Below are positions 1 to 28,600 of a stretch of DNA of 64,000 nt, piece after piece. Each line of letters opens with the position of its first letter. Positions within the stretch are counted from its first letter, which is position 1. The stretch lies in the NCBI GenBank assembly GCA_018292915.2, contig JACVVK020000001.1, positions 1,627,001 through 1,691,000 on the forward strand, written 5' to 3'. Made by a program: the position numbers and the translations under genes. The DNA comes from Batillaria attramentaria. Lineage: Eukaryota > Mollusca > Gastropoda > Batillariidae. The notes beneath the pieces are model-generated. The model did not search any database, was not told where the DNA came from, and saw nothing but the letters and a program-made list of their open reading frames with translations.

Positions 1-1787
1 AGCGTGCATCGTAGCTGGGCGGAGGTATAGACCGGACCTAACCGACCCCAGTCACGTGGCTAAAATATTTATCATTGGCTTGGTTCCCGAGTTAAGACCG
101 GACCCCCACCCCCTACCCCACCCCATCACCGCCCCTCACTGCAAAAAGAGGGGGAGGAAAAAATTTTTATAAGACCGGTTCCTGGTGGCAGATGCTTCAG
201 CAAAGCTGTCCTGTTGAAAGTTGTTTGTTTGGATGACTGAGGAGGGGGTTGTTATAGCTTGCTTGTTTGTTTGTTTGTTTTGTTAGGGGAAGGGTGGGGG
301 TGTTTCTTGGGGTATTTTTGGTGGTGGTGGTGTGTGAATTCACGTTATTTAGTGTCTGTGCAACGCGGAACGGAAGCCGGAAGACTGACTTGAAAAATGT
401 CACGTTTGCAGTTGAAAAGCACGGTAATTTCAGCGACGGTTTTCAGTTCAGTTATGATTATGAACATAATCATATTCAGTTAAGCATCAGTTTCACGCAG
501 TTGCGTTCGGCGTCTAGTACTTGGCTGGGTCGTGGTGGCCACACAAAAATAAGTGTGGGGTTCGAGCGCTACCTATGCCTGCAGCGATCATCTTTCCGTT
601 TACGACATAAGTTATGAAGATTAATCTGTGCAAACCGAAAGCCGGCGGCGATAAAACGCACACGAGTTGCCTGTGATCTGCTTTTTCAACTCACACACTT
701 CATTGTCAGCTGATTTCACGTGTGTATATTCGTTCTCTTTATCACCCTACCAATGTTCCCGATTACGCACAGGTGTGCGTATTTGTGCGCACAAAACTCT
801 TAAATTGACGCACACATTTGAGAACAGCGCGTCACACGGGACGCACGTTTTTGGTCTCAGTCTCATAATGTGCTATTTGGTAAGCATGCGGGTTCCTCGC
901 CTTGCCGATTCGCTAATCGCTGTGGCTGACACGCTACAATTCACATGCATCTTTCCTACTTGAATGCTTTTGTAAACAACAACAACAAGTGGTTTTCACT
1001 TTCAGACTTTTTGTACCAAAAGACCCATGGCCCCGTTAAAAATTTACAAAATGACCCTCAAAAATATTGAGAGAGGGTCCCAGGGACCGTTGTATTTTCG
1101 ACTCACAGGGAACACTGCCCACTATGCGCCACGATATTTATTGTTTTGTTCTAACCTGAAATTCCGTTCTTTACAGAATCGTTCAAGTTTATACGATACA
1201 GTATCAGTTTCTGCTCACCCAGTCAGCCCGGTGATGGTTTATCGTAAACACGACAAAAATATTATAGGCTACTGCGTAAACGTTTTATGCTCCATTGTTA
1301 TTCTCTGCTGCATACCTCTAGGCTATAATTATGCGCTGCACGACTCACACAAATACAGTATGAAAGTTAAACAGCCCATGATGTGTAGAGTGTATAATAT
1401 GTGCTGTGCAGTGCAACGTAAATTGAAATGCTTTATGGGAAGGCACGATCATTACAATATCATGGGGCAAATACGGCGGTGAGTCATATCGGCACGTTGT
1501 TTACGCCTGGGCTTTTAAAAAAAACAAACTATTATTTTGTCGGTACACGTATACATCGGGCGGTCAGGCAGACTAAAATGACAAAAGCCAGCTGTCGCTT
1601 GATACTGGCGCCTGAAAATGCGACTCACTGATAAACTTGTATTATTTCCACTTTGTGTGTGTGTGTGTGTGTGTGTGTGTATGCCAGTCTTGCGTTTGAG
1701 AGATTCAACTGAAAAATAAACGACGAAACCCGGTGCTTCTGTTCGACACTGACAGGCACGGTAATTACGATATTGGTGATTATTACT

Positions 1788-1935
1788 GCGTCCTTTTCCA
1801 CCACATACGGGTGATATCAAAGACGGGGCAACGATGAAAAAGCCAGCACAAATATTTGGGCCCAGCCGGGATACGACCTCACGACCCGAGCATTAGAAGT
1901 CCAACGCTCTACCATTCGACCACCCCGGCTCCCCT
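1788..1935 (-). repeat. tRNA-derived SINE, family A, copy 1
   Basis: On the minus strand the head reads like a tRNA gene: an A-box-like TGGTCGAATGGTAGAGCG near the high end, then GTTGGACTTCTA and a diverged B box. The body (…TTTGTGCTGGCTTTTTCATCG, then a GATATCACCC core and a GTGGAAAAGGACG tail) recurs at 41024-41192, 61972-62133 and, as a 3' fragment, at 28212-28284. The head looks most like a class II (Ser/Leu-type) tRNA, which is inference. This copy lacks the last bases of the tail and no clear target-site duplication is visible. Confidence 0.8.
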
Positions 1936-2390
1936 ATACGAGCGTGAAGTGCTATGGCTGTACGTGTACGTTGATGACCAATGTATGCTATACATACACT
2001 GATATAGACCGCCTGAGTCAAGAAGACGCACCGGCCTTTTCAGTATGCGGCGATGCAGGATACTCTCTGTGCAGATGAGGTGCATTTTTGTCTAGTCACT
2101 GTCGCTCGTGAACAGTGTGTTTCACAGTGCGGAAGTTCTGCGGTACCTCAGCTCAGTTGTGGCTAGAAGCCCACTTTCCGTTAACTGTGCTCACAAATCG
2201 TTCTAAGCTCTTCAAGTTTCGTAGTGTTTAACATCGTACTACTTAGACACCTGCACGGCGACGGCATCTCAGAGGCTGGTACTGAGGCAACCAAAGGCTT
2301 CACGCGACGCAAACACCGAGGAGTGGGCCGGCTAATGCTGCAGCCAACCGCTGAGTAAACTTGAGCTTCGGGCGGTTTGTATGTTCACTC

Positions 2391-2660
2391 CCCGCCCCCA
2401 CCCCTCTGCTTTGGAAATGTTCAGCCCACAAAATTAAAAAAATAAATAAATGCAATTCTAAAATTCCGGAAGTTTGATTGCTGTGCTGGCCCTTCGCGCC
2501 ACGTGATTGTAATGTGTTCAACAGAAAGCGTGTGATTCACGTCAGCAGAAAGCGTGTGATTCACGTCAGCGTGCGTGTTGGGTTTAGCTCGCGTCGCTTT
2601 GAGCCAAATATTTGGGAGGAAGCGCCTGTGTTGATGCGCTCATTATTATCATTATTATTA
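2391..2660 (+). repeat. Dispersed repeat of unknown class, copy 1
   Basis: About 260 bp starting TGCTTTGGAAATGTTCAGCC and ending in an ATT-rich tail after GAGCCAAATATTTGGG. A diverged copy lies inverted at 59428-59690. The ATTATCATTATTATT end resembles the simple tails of LINE/SINE elements. Within this copy a 24-bp block (AGAAAGCGTGTGATTCACGT and following bases) is tandemly duplicated near 2524-2571. No coding potential and no tRNA-like head were seen, so the class is left open. Confidence 0.65.
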
Positions 2661-3219
2661 CTCGCACACTGCTTGCCGTGCGGCAAACGGCGGTGTATTG
2701 CATTCAGAGCTTTACTAATCGTTAAGATAAACGGTTTCGAGCGTACAGGCGCACCAACAAGCGCATCAGTATCATAAAGTAAGTTGGCTACTACGGGGCC
2801 TAATCCGCCATCTTGCGCGTTTAACAGAGCTAGAGAGTAAGTGGGCAATGTTCAGTTCGGTTACATTCATGTACCAGCACTCAGCGGGTAGGCATACACA
2901 CCTGACAAATTTATAGCTGCCTAAACAACATGTGTGTAAAACCTGTCTTCCTCGGAACCGCTTTTCAAACTATGGGGGGAAAACTGAATGGGACTTTTCA
3001 AGGGCGCGACGTGGTGTCTTATTGTGTCGGACGACTGACGGGGAAGCCTCTGTGTTGTGTGTATTACAGTACAGAATACAGCCGGTAATAACACAGCGGT
3101 GCAGACCGCTCTCAAACAGGAATAGCAAGACGTTGACAATCCCTGTTGTGTGTGCTGTTAGTGCAAGTTTGTACATAAAGACGAGACACCACCACTTGGT
3201 GCGTATTCAGCCTGAGAAA

Positions 3220-4604
3220 ATGCCGCGGGACAAGAAGTCCACTGTTCATGGTAAAGTGCACAAAACTTTTTACTTGAAATCTGCCTTCTCAAAACCACTG
3301 GGCTGAAGCTCATGCCTAGCTGCTTCTTTTTTTTTTTTTTCTTTTTTTTTTTGGTCTGTCGCAAGGTTGTTTTGTGGTAGTGAAACATGTTATTTTGTAT
3401 TCATGAGTGAGTACCGTCTTTTGGGAAAACTAAAAGGGTTTTAGCCCCATGGATTTCAGTGAATATTCTGAGAAGCTTTCGGTTACGATTTGGCGGTAGA
3501 TCAGTCAGTGACAGTTCGCGTACATCTGGGACTATCATTGGCTTTTCCGGCTTGACTTTGACGCGCCTCGAAGGTCGGACGAGTCTCTGTCGAGTGTTTA
3601 CTAAGGTTCATAGTCGCGAGTTCTGTTCTTGGAAACTTGGATACTGACAGGCCTAAGCGTGATTTCTCGATTGAAACCATGCCAGCACGATCCTCCGAAA
3701 CGTGGTTGGTTTCAGATAAACTGTGCGCTTTCCGATGATCTCAAAACTGATAGCACTTCTTGGTGGTTTACAGTGATTCAGTTTCTCTCCAGACACCGTG
3801 ACAGATGAATTAAGATCTTTATTTTCTGCTGCCTACTATAACGGGGCCCTTGCGTTGAGATCCGTTGTCAAGGTGGTAACAAAGAAAACGAATTATATGT
3901 AAGATTTGCCGGCGTATATGCAAAAGTGTTCTTAGTATACTGTTGTTCACGTTCCAGCTGCAGCACAGGAAAATGCCAGCAAGAGGAGAACACAGCCACT
4001 CAGACCGACATCTGCCACACCCGGTAGACCGTCCTCCACTACACCAGGCAGGCAGCTCAGTTCCACGCCACAGGCCAAAATAAACTCCGCCTCCGCTTCC
4101 AAAGCAGCCAATAGCACGCCACGCAGTAGTGCACGCCCTGCTACCACGCGCTCTCTGTCCACGCCATTGGTCAGATCGTTGTCATACCGAGGCCCGAGAG
4201 TGAAGGACAGACGCTGGAGCGCCAATGACAAATCACCGGTCTCAACCTATCAGGTCAGACTACAGGCTTAATTAATTTTTTTGTTTACTTATACAACTAC
4301 TACTACTGTACTTGTGAAATTTGTCGCTCGGTGTTACTGTACTGTTGTTGTTGTTGTTTTTTCTTTACATTTTTTCTTTTTTGTTGTTGTTTTAAAAAGA
4401 ACGTCCCTCTTTCTTTGCCGGTGTTAGCCGCGAATTACTACAATTACTGAGTCATGTTTCTTGCGCGGCGTTAAGCCCTAAATAACAAACTCACTCTTTT
4501 TAATACGCATTCTCTACTCCGTCCGCCCTTTTCAGCAGACCATACCAAAACTGAAACAAAAATTCTGATGATCTGTGTGTGTGCGCGTGTGTGTGCGCGC
4601 GCGC

Positions 4605-4667
<63 letters not shown>

Positions 4668-5630
4668 GCTTAGCCATAAGGTTTACTGACTGCAGTGTTT
4701 AACCGACTCCCTGTAAACGTAATATTCAATTTTAACGTTTGTGTTGTTTGGATTCAGGATGATTACAAGTCTCCAGAAGAGCTGTCCCACAAACTGCAGA
4801 GCCTCAACCTGGAAACGTCCACAACAGCGCTGGCCGTTCACAACACGGACTTCAACCCCTGCACCACATATCGTGAAAGTTTCCGGTGGAGAAAGTCTGG
4901 CAAAGGCAGCCCTACTGTCACCCCCTCCTCTCCGCTGTCAGACAACGGTAGCGATGCTGGGAACGGGGAGGCGGGTACTCGTGTTGCATTAGGGAACTCT
5001 TCGAAACGGACAGTATATCGACAGACGTCAGTCGATTCTGTGGACACGCCCATCCGACACAAACCCGCCAATGACAATAACGGGAGAGAAGCGGTGGCTC
5101 CCTCACCGTCAGGTGGGAAGGGGAACAGGTTTAGAATTGGTGGTTCCGATTTGTTTTCTGTCCTCAAACACGAACAGACGGCCTCCAAAGGACCTTCCAG
5201 AAACGGACTTGTGCCGGTAAAACGAAACGGGGACGTGTCTGTGAATCGGTCCACCGCCGCCTCCAGGACGACCGGCTCACAGTCACACGCGTCCAGTCAT
5301 GTAATCCCGTCCGGCGAAGCCAATCCAACATCTCCCAGCACGGCGGCGAGTCCCGGGGTGACCGCCCGCCAGGCACGTGCTGCGCAGTTGCAGTCTTCCG
5401 TTGGAAGCAGTCCATTTGCATATGGGTCCGATTCGGGTACGTGGGTATGACCTCTTCAGAGATACGTTCTTGCTACATGCATCTCTGGTGGGGACAAATT
5501 ACACACGCTGATTTCGCCTCTCTCAGGATGGCGGTGGCGTCACAGTCGAAGCGAGATGTGCGGTATCAGTGGGGACAGGATCCAGTGGACTGCTAAGGGT
5601 TTTCTTTCGGAAGGCGTGGCAACTGTGTAA
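3220..5630 (+). CDS. Unidentified Ser/Pro-rich protein, four exons
   Basis: I do not recognise this gene. Proposed exons are 3220-3250, 3964-4253 (or from 3958; two in-frame acceptors 6 bp apart), 4758-5436 and 5527-5630. All junctions are GT-AG and all phases agree, giving about 367 residues. The start ATG lies in GAAAATGCCG. The N-terminal part is basic with TPGRPSSTTPGRQ-like repeats; exon 3 opens DDYKSPEELSHKLQSLNLE and contains ESFRWRKSGKGSP. The short last exon encodes a Trp-rich end (GWRWRHSRSEMCG) and a stop. Composition suggests a largely disordered, phosphorylatable protein, perhaps nuclear or cytoskeletal, but that is only inference. The last exon is less certain than the middle two. 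A possible polyadenylation signal is AATAAA at 6084-6089. The downstream neighbour is PI4K2, tail-to-tail. Confidence 0.6.
4576..4667. repeat. Compound microsatellite (GT/GC)n-(GA)n
   Basis: Alternating GT and GC dinucleotides run directly into about 40 bp of GA repeats, within the intron before exon 3 of the first gene. It is a simple length-variable tract. Confidence 0.9.
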
Positions 5631-6584
5631 TACATGTATCAGCGTTAGTGTTGGAAGCAGCTTGACTGAATGATCTATCGGCCAGTCCGAGAGGTTCCCG
5701 CTCGGCGTGTCAGGGTCCAGTTTAGCGGTCTGTGCCATAATGACAATACCTATGGGCTACAGATGCCAATGGTGAATGCAAAAAGGACGTATCTTCTTGT
5801 GGAGTGCTCTTGTGTTTGTTTAATCATGCTCAAATCACACAGCAGCATGCTTACATATAATATTAATGATATTATGCATGTGTTTACAAAAATTCCTTCT
5901 GTAACGGACATTTATGATGTGCACGAAGCTGATACATTTCTAATTTTCATGGATTGGAATACCTTGCACCGTACATCCACTGGGACCTGTACTTTCACAA
6001 TATGTTACAGCAGCGTTCCTCCACATCAATGTTTCAGTATTTTAAGCTCACAATGCATTTCATTAAAACTGGCCAACTTGCCTAATAAAAACAGGTTTTG
6101 GAGGTTTGAGTATGTGATCCAATGTGAGTGATCTAAACATTATTTCTTTTTTTTTTTTAAAGTTAAATCAGCAAATCACTCAATTAGTTCGCACTTGTGC
6201 AGGTGACATGGCATTGTTAGCACCACATTCATTTCAAAGTTTTTGTGATATCGCACACTTCGCCTTGAGTGTTCACCATCACGCCTGCACATGCCAGGGC
6301 AAAATGTTTGTGTCCACAATAGTTGATCATCTGTTCACAGCCTGTGCGATAACGTACCATCAGTTCAGTTGAAACAATATTAATACAGCACATTGTACAT
6401 GTAATGCAAAATTGCTGAAACAGTGTTGTGCTCTGCTGGCGCGTGAAAAACTGTATGTTTGCACCTATTCAGTCGTGAGGTTGCTGACACACCTATCCTA
6501 CCGCCGTCTGCAGCAAGTCCCACATGCACTATAAATTCAAAACTCACTCATTCCAAATATTGTTGTCTAGCTTATGGTCGATCG

Positions 6585-6626
<42 letters not shown>

Positions 6627-9600
6627 AAGCACGAATGAGGAGTTCTGTTTTATTCATTAAATTTTATTCCGAACTTGTTTTGCCATCCACTCAAGACTAC
6701 ATCCCCAGTACTTACGGTCATCATGAGTCAAAGTGATTGACAATGACGCATTCACTCATTATCACAGAGGAAGACAAAGCAATTTCAATGGATGAATAAA
6801 CAAGTTTCAAGCGCAAACACTTTCTGCATGAAAATAACAGTCAAACAAACAGTACAGTGTGTGCAAAAATAATACAGTGTAATGGATGAAACAGAAGAGC
6901 TACAACAGAAACAACCAAAGATAATTTAAAAGGCTAAGTTACAGTAACATTTCAGCCGCCAGAAGGCAGTGTGGCTTTTTCAGCCCAACTCTGAAAATGA
7001 CAAAAATACCATGCGTGTATTTGAACCTGCACATACACTTTATCGTTTGAAAATGAGCAGCGTAACTGTACCGGGCTGTTTCAAGATGCGAACATTTTTT
7101 CTAAAAGCAGCTAGCGATGCATTTAATTATTGCATGTCAACCCTGACTGAACCACTCACCCGACTGGAATGGTAGAGTGATGGCGTGTGCTGATGGCAGC
7201 TGCTTGAAATTATGCACAGCAGGTGAGCGCAGATTTGTATCTCAGTTATGACTCATTATATCTGAAACACCCATCAATGCTAAACAGCATCATTAAGCTG
7301 AAATGAAGTAAACCCACCACATATCCAGGCTGTGTACGGTTGGATGAGTTTACATAGGGGTGTTCTTCATAGCACCTGCTCTTTGCTTCCTCAAATTATA
7401 ATGCAAAGATAAGCAGGAACAGGAAGCATCTCGTGTCTGAGCCTGTTAGTGTTGCTAGCTCTCTGTGCTCCAACTACGTCCATGGCTAAATGTACAAGCT
7501 CTAATGCTACCCTCGCGGCACTGTACTGACTGACTAAATACACTATGTGTGTGAACTCTCACGGCCCTTGACTGCTTAGCTAGGCGTGTGACCAAGCCTC
7601 ATTGTACACCCAAACAAAAACCAGCATCAGAAATAGAAACTGCCTACAACCAAATCATCATGCGTGCACGCACGCACACAAACACACACACACAAATAAC
7701 ATGTACATATTGCACAGTGTGAATGAAGATCAAACGTATACCAGATCAGAATCAAAATGCACTGTATGTCGTAACAGAGTGTTATGTATGATTTGAGGTT
7801 TCACACCACATGTATACACATCTGTACAAGATGGAAATTTTGAAGGCATCTTTCCAAAAAAGTTTTCCAATACAGGTGAAGAAGAAAAGGACACAACAAT
7901 CAACTGTACAGTAAAGTACAGGTACATGGTGTATTGTATACCCCATAGATTCATGGGATTTCAGATGTCTTCAGACTTACCCTCATCATAAGGTTAGTGA
8001 GACACTGACTGCTGGGCAGAGCTAGATAGCAGAGAATAGGTTATTAGCAGATCTGATCATTCATAAGAGGTTTAAGTACACAATCTGAGAGATGACACTG
8101 GCCAATGGACGACACCCCCCCCCCCCCCCCCCCACCAAACAACGGACACAGGTTGTTTATTAGGTGCTTCAAAAGAGGTAATTCCAAGCTTCAACAGGCA
8201 GTGAGAATACCAGTTTAGCTTTATGAGTTTGCCTCATGTCTAGGTTACTGCCGGTTTGTATCTATACCCAGCAATCAATATTTGGGACAAGAAACTGTAA
8301 CAAACAGTGAAAGAAACAGCAAATGATTAAAAATTCAGCCCATCTACGATGAAGAAGAAGAAGAAGAAGAAGAGAAAAAAAATCAGCGTCAAAGCATTCT
8401 GCCACTGCCCCAACACTTTAGATGACAGCATGGATGAATGTACAGGAGCAATAAATAGTCACATATCAGTATATTAAACAACAAAATATTTATCAGCTTT
8501 TGGAGGAAAGTGCCAGCTTGCACCATATTTCCCCATGTTTGATGTACCAGTAGTGCAGTCAACCACAGAGACAGTTGAAATCATTATGCATATTTACATA
8601 ACGTCAACAGATAAGATGGATAAGCTGTACATGGGACACAGTGCAACCGAAGAAACAAAGAGATTCTAGTCTTCAGTAAAGCATGTCACTTGATCCAAGC
8701 AGTGGCTCAATGTCTCGTCACTCTACCAATACAGCTGCCCTGCATTTCAACACAAGGATGCATGCATATTTTTGCGGCCATTCTGCTGAACTTGGCCACA
8801 TCATTTTCATTAATCATCGCCAAAACCTGGAACAAAGGTGCTTATAGCACTGACCTTTCACAGGAGCAGAGACATACAGAATTGCTTTTTAATGTATGTC
8901 TCTGCCACGACAGACCTTTTGCCGCCTCACTTGCCCTGATACTGGCATGGCACTGCCCATGTACAGCTTTTTCCTTATTACACTGTAGACAAAATCCATC
9001 ACAGAGCTCCAAGTTGGATTCTGCAGAGGCGAAGGCATGTGAATCATGAGCAAGTGTAAATCTGTTTGGAGGTATATATACAGTACACAATTATACACAA
9101 CAACTCTGGTTGTATGATGAAGTGATGGAATGTCTTGTCACTTAGCATGGTTTCACAATCATACAAATGGACCTGGTGGAATGAGGGTGGGTCGAAACAG
9201 GAGGATCATGGATGTCTGAGGTAAACAAAATGTACGACGAACATGCTACTCCAAATGTCCCTGTGTCCCATACCAACAGCAAACTTTTGCAAAATTGCCA
9301 CCATCACACACACCAAGCAAACACATCCCATACTGACACACAAATCAAATGGAATGCCTAGTGGGCAGAATGACACGCTCAATCATTGAGCAAACTGTAG
9401 TGGTAAATGCATGCTGGAGTTGGTATTGCTGTCTTTTTTCTGGTGTTTAAGAAAGTCAGGCTAGTCTCCCCAAGGGGAGTTGTGAGAGAAGTCGAAAGAA
9501 ACAACAGAAGGACAATTTATCCATACCATTCCTGCGCAATTTACTGATTGTCCTAAAAGAAATGCATCCAAAACAAAAACAACATTTTTTACTAACCTTC

Positions 9601-11026
9601 TGTCTTACTGGCAAAAATCTACACACTGTGGATGAGTATGCATCGACATTAACAGGACTGGTTCAGAGCACAATTTATCCCAAAGCCTCTCAGATGTTAT
9701 ACGCAGGTTTGTCTGCCAGCCTGATCCACTGGAATTTAAAATCTATGCTAAACCCTCTTTTCTATGTACCAACTCTCGTAACAAAACCATTTACCGAAAC
9801 ACACAGATAATGTCTAAATATATATGTAATGTTTCACAAAACCCAGTCCTGCACAATGAGAAGTGCCTTACTCATAGTTATACCCACATTTTGAACCCTA
9901 ATCTAAATAACGAAACTTATCAGAAACACCCAAGACAGCTAGAGATCTATTCACACTGGTACTGCTGTAATGATATGTGACTAGTTAAGATCTCATGACT
10001 ACTGTTAGTTTGTCTCATAGCTTGGTGTGTAACTGCAAGTGAAAACGGGACTTATTTTCAAAAACTTGTAACAAGTAACATGCGAATTTATGCAAGTTTA
10101 CCCTTTTGCACCTGCAGCACTGACCACAGGTACATGGATTCCAGAATACACTCACAGGTACATGGATTCCAGTATTATATGCCGTGTGGCAAAGGAGAGC
10201 TCTCATGAAGTAGAGAGGCAGGCTACTGCAAGCAATACTGGGGACGTCAGTATACAAAAATATGACAATACAGTTACATTATTGGCGACTCTGTTACAGC
10301 AGTTTTCTTATTAAGATGCAAAAGTGGTATTGGTGGGGGGTAGGTACAAATCCCAGTTCATGTAAGAACCTAAACCAATTTCTTAAAACTTAAACAGATC
10401 ACTGAATATTCAGGTCATGCTAAAATATAAATCATAGCCGAGATTGGAATGAGCGTACCTGGGAACAGAGGCAAATGAGACCAAACGTGCCCCCTAGTTT
10501 CACAAATCATCAGCACAAATGGTAATAATAATAAATTTATGACAATCATTTTGTTTTGCTGATTCTCACAAGAGGAGGTTCCTTCTGTTTGATTATATCA
10601 ACACAACAAACTCCAACGCTGACATCGGCACAACGGCCATGATCACAACAAACCTACAATCAACACCATGAAAGCCAGTCAGTTTCTTACCTAGCACTAC
10701 TCTCTCACCACCAGCATAACAGATGTCTTAAAAGCAGGCCACAAATGAAACCTGTTCCTTTTAGTCTTTCAGCCAAAAATAAACAGTGCACATTAAACCT
10801 TTTTTGCTAAACTGCTTAAACATACCATGAAATCACAGTGGAAAAAAAATCTGCTTACCACATCACCACTGTACCTCATGCACATCTCATCCTAACTGCA
10901 GCAGACTCCTTTTTCTCACAGAAATTGGTGGAATCCAGGCCATTTCCATCTCAGGCAAACATGAAGTCGTGCAGTCACAAAAAACAAAAACAAAACAATC
11001 CTGAACAATTTCTTCGGCAGCAGAGG
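5631..11026. other. Intergenic and 3' UTR territory between converging genes
   Basis: No exon is supported over these 5.4 kb. It separates the stop of the first gene from the stop of PI4K2 on the other strand, so both 3' UTRs lie here. AATAAA at 6084-6089 could end the plus-strand transcript; minus-strand AATAAA candidates (read as TTTATT) occur near 6650-6670. Simple tracts include (CA)n near 6591-6620, a run of about 26 C near 8107-8132 and (GAA)n near 8348-8371. The rest is AT-rich unique-looking sequence without visible structure. Confidence 0.5.
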
Positions 11027-25641
<14,615 letters not shown>

Positions 25642-28600
25642 ATGGCGGACGAGATGGATAGCGTGCCGATGGAAGAAATGGGTTCTGATGAAAGTGATGA
25701 TCCAGGTATGCATGATCATCAAGAAACCATGCCTACCAAGCAGCAAGAACATATGATGTCGCATGACATGCAAGAAAATATGGGTCGCATGCCAGGTGGA
25801 GATATGCCAGGAGAAGACAACGACATGATGGGAGGTGATGGACCAGACATGGAAAACGACATGGGAATGGACATGCAGAACAATGAAATGTCGATGGGGA
25901 TGCAGAACAACGACATGCCCATGGGAATGCAGAACGATATGTCCATGGGAATGCAGAACAGTATGGGTATGGGGATGCCTCCGAATATGCAAGGTGAAAT
26001 GGGCGGACCCATGGGTTTTGGTGACATGGGACGTGGAGGATTCAACAGATTTCAAGGCCCGGGGCATATGCGTGGCCGTGGAGGTTTTATGGGACCGCGG
26101 GGACCACCAAGGTGCGTTTCAGTTTCAACACATCAAGTGACAAAATTGTAACTGCATAATTTGTTAACTCGCTGTGTTAAGTTGTGTCATACATTTTGAG
26201 GACTTGAATTTATGAATTTCCTAATTGACATCAAATTTACAAACCCTGATTAAACATTAGGTGTGTGGTGGTGTTTTGTTTCTTTCTTTCTTTGTTTTTA
26301 TGAACAACATGCCATGTAATAAACTAAGTTGTGGTTTTTGTTGCAGGGGGCCGCCCTTCAGAGGGCCTCCTGGTAGATTTCGTGGTCCACCAGGGCCAAT
26401 GGGAATGCGAGGTCCTCATCCTGGTATGAGAGGTCCACATGGACCCCCTGGGATGCGTGGACCAGGCGGCCCACCGAGAGGACCACCTTTTGGAAGACCT
26501 CCATTTGATCCAAACTTTGGTCCGCACCAGGGCATGGGTCCTGGTCCAGGAGGTATGCCACCAATGAATGGACCAATGAATGGACCAAATGGCATGCCTC
26601 CCCATGGAATGCCCATGCCTGGCATGCCACCACCTGGCATGGTAAGTCTGGATATACACTAATACAGGCTGCGTTATTTGACTGGTGTGCTGGGTGCTCG
26701 TTCAGTTACTCAGTCACTTTTAATCTTACAACCAATTTCAACCAGTACTTTTAATTTTCAGTTTCACTTTGATTGCAAATGGTTAATACTGTTAACGATA
26801 ATAGTGCTACTGTATGGAACAGTGTAGTATAAGCAGAAGGGAGAAGGTAGTTTGACTTAAACATACAGTATGCATATTCATTGCCTTGTCTTTGTCTTAG
26901 TTCAGGTCAAAAGGAGTTTTTCCGTACCTTTCAAACGAACAAGTGCATTGTCCGCCAAAAAGAAACTGGAAACAAGATTGTGAGGTAAAGAGGTGTGATG
27001 GAGGATGTGTTGGGATGTTTGTTTGTGGCAACTAAACCACTGACGTAAATTTTATGAAGCAAGCACAATCCAGCCATCACGCCATTTATAATTTATGGGT
27101 GTTCAGTTTTTGTTTGCTTTTGTTACGGTTTGAATTCCAACTTTCTTTTTTGGTAATCATGCCCTACCTTCAATGACTTTACACTGTTTTCAGCGCCCAC
27201 CCATGATGCCACCCCCAGGGTTTCCACCACCAAACTTTGCCATGCCTCCACCCGGCTTTCCACCAAACTCTGGTGCAGGCGGAATGAGTGGTGGACAAGG
27301 AATGGGCATGATGGGACAGGGGGGCAACGATTCAAACCAGGAACTGTGGGTTGAGACCAAGACAGCTGAGGGCAAGGTAACTTCACAAGCTCATGTACAC
27401 ATCATTTTCTACTGTAGCGAGGTTCTGTCAGTGTTATTGTCCCAGCTGGTGATATGTGTAAACTGTAACCCACTTGTCAAGGATTGGCAGGCATGAGGTG
27501 AAGATGCATTTCCACTGATGAGGCTGACCAGTTAGACTTAGAGATAAACTTTCCATGCTCACAGATCGATTTTTAGTCGTAATTGAGTTAAACCAGTAGA
27601 GCTAGTAAAACTGTTACTAGCGTCTTTCAGAGTTCACATGAATGGATGGTTTATCCTGATCAAGATGCTTCTCTTTGTTACTGCCAGCCTTACTACTACC
27701 ATTCCCGTACCCGTGAGACAGTGTGGACAAAGCCAGAGAACGTGAAGATCATCACACAAGAGGAGGTGGAAGCCATGGCTGCCCAGTCTGCACAGGGAGG
27801 GGGAGCCGCTCGCTCCGGCACATCCACTGCCGCACAGGCTGCCGTGGCTCAAGGTGGGGACTGAGTCTTTACAGCTGTGTTGTCACAGTATATTTGTGTA
27901 GATTTGTTTATGAACTATTGCCAGTACTGGTCGTCGCCAGGGTATAGGCATCGTTCAGGTGGTGTTGGTTCATGGGAGTTTCCTTTCAGGTTATGTAGGA
28001 GATGGGTGTATGCAATGTACATGTGCCGATTGTTACTAGTTGACTATCCTTGGGTGAAATTTGTTAACTCACTACGTGCATCTCTAGTGTCAGCTGCCTG
28101 TGACACATTTTACAAAGCTCGGTTAGTCTCTCTGTGTGTTTGCTGTTTAGGGTGTTATTTTCTATGCCCACGTCAAACGCAAAGTATGCACATAATTTAT
28201 TGCATGATTTTTTTATTGTTGCCCTGTCTTTGATATCACCCTTATGTGGTGGAAAAGGACATTAAACACCCAAACACCCACCCACCCGCAGGAATTTTTT
28301 TTTTTTTTTTTAAAGTTTTAACCTCTGTTTTGGTGTGCAGCCCAGGCATCTGGACAGCCTGGTTCAAACCAAGAACAGAATTCTGCACCTCAACAAGGTA
28401 TGACTGGTGGGTCTAAGTTTGTAATGACGCCCCCTAAAACCATGGATTTGTTAATAGTATTTATTTGTTTGACTGTTCGTTTATTTTTTTTAACGAAATG
28501 TCGGACTGTTTCACTCCGTGGTCCGTTTCAGACTTTGACACCAAGACATGCCAGTGTACTGCTGATGCCAAACAAGTGATTTGTCTGACACACTTGAACA

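Larger units (their letters stand above)
1..3219. other. Upstream non-coding region of the first gene
   Basis: No exon with recognisable protein similarity was found here. Open frames in this stretch are short, have no domain signal and lack convincing splice sites. It contains a (GT)n run near 1653-1680, a tRNA-derived SINE copy at 1788-1935, a dispersed repeat at 2391-2660 and a poly-T tract near 3327-3351 just inside the following intron. The last few hundred bases before 3220 presumably hold the promoter and 5' UTR of the gene starting there, but no TATA box or initiator could be fixed by eye. Confidence 0.5.

Noticed and set aside
465..475. Short inverted repeat around TATGATTATGAACATAATCA
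   Set aside because: A small AT-rich palindrome with no conserved context; expected by chance.
1860..1932. A tRNA gene on the minus strand
   Set aside because: The tRNA-like head is continuous with a SINE body found in other copies, and its B box is degenerate.
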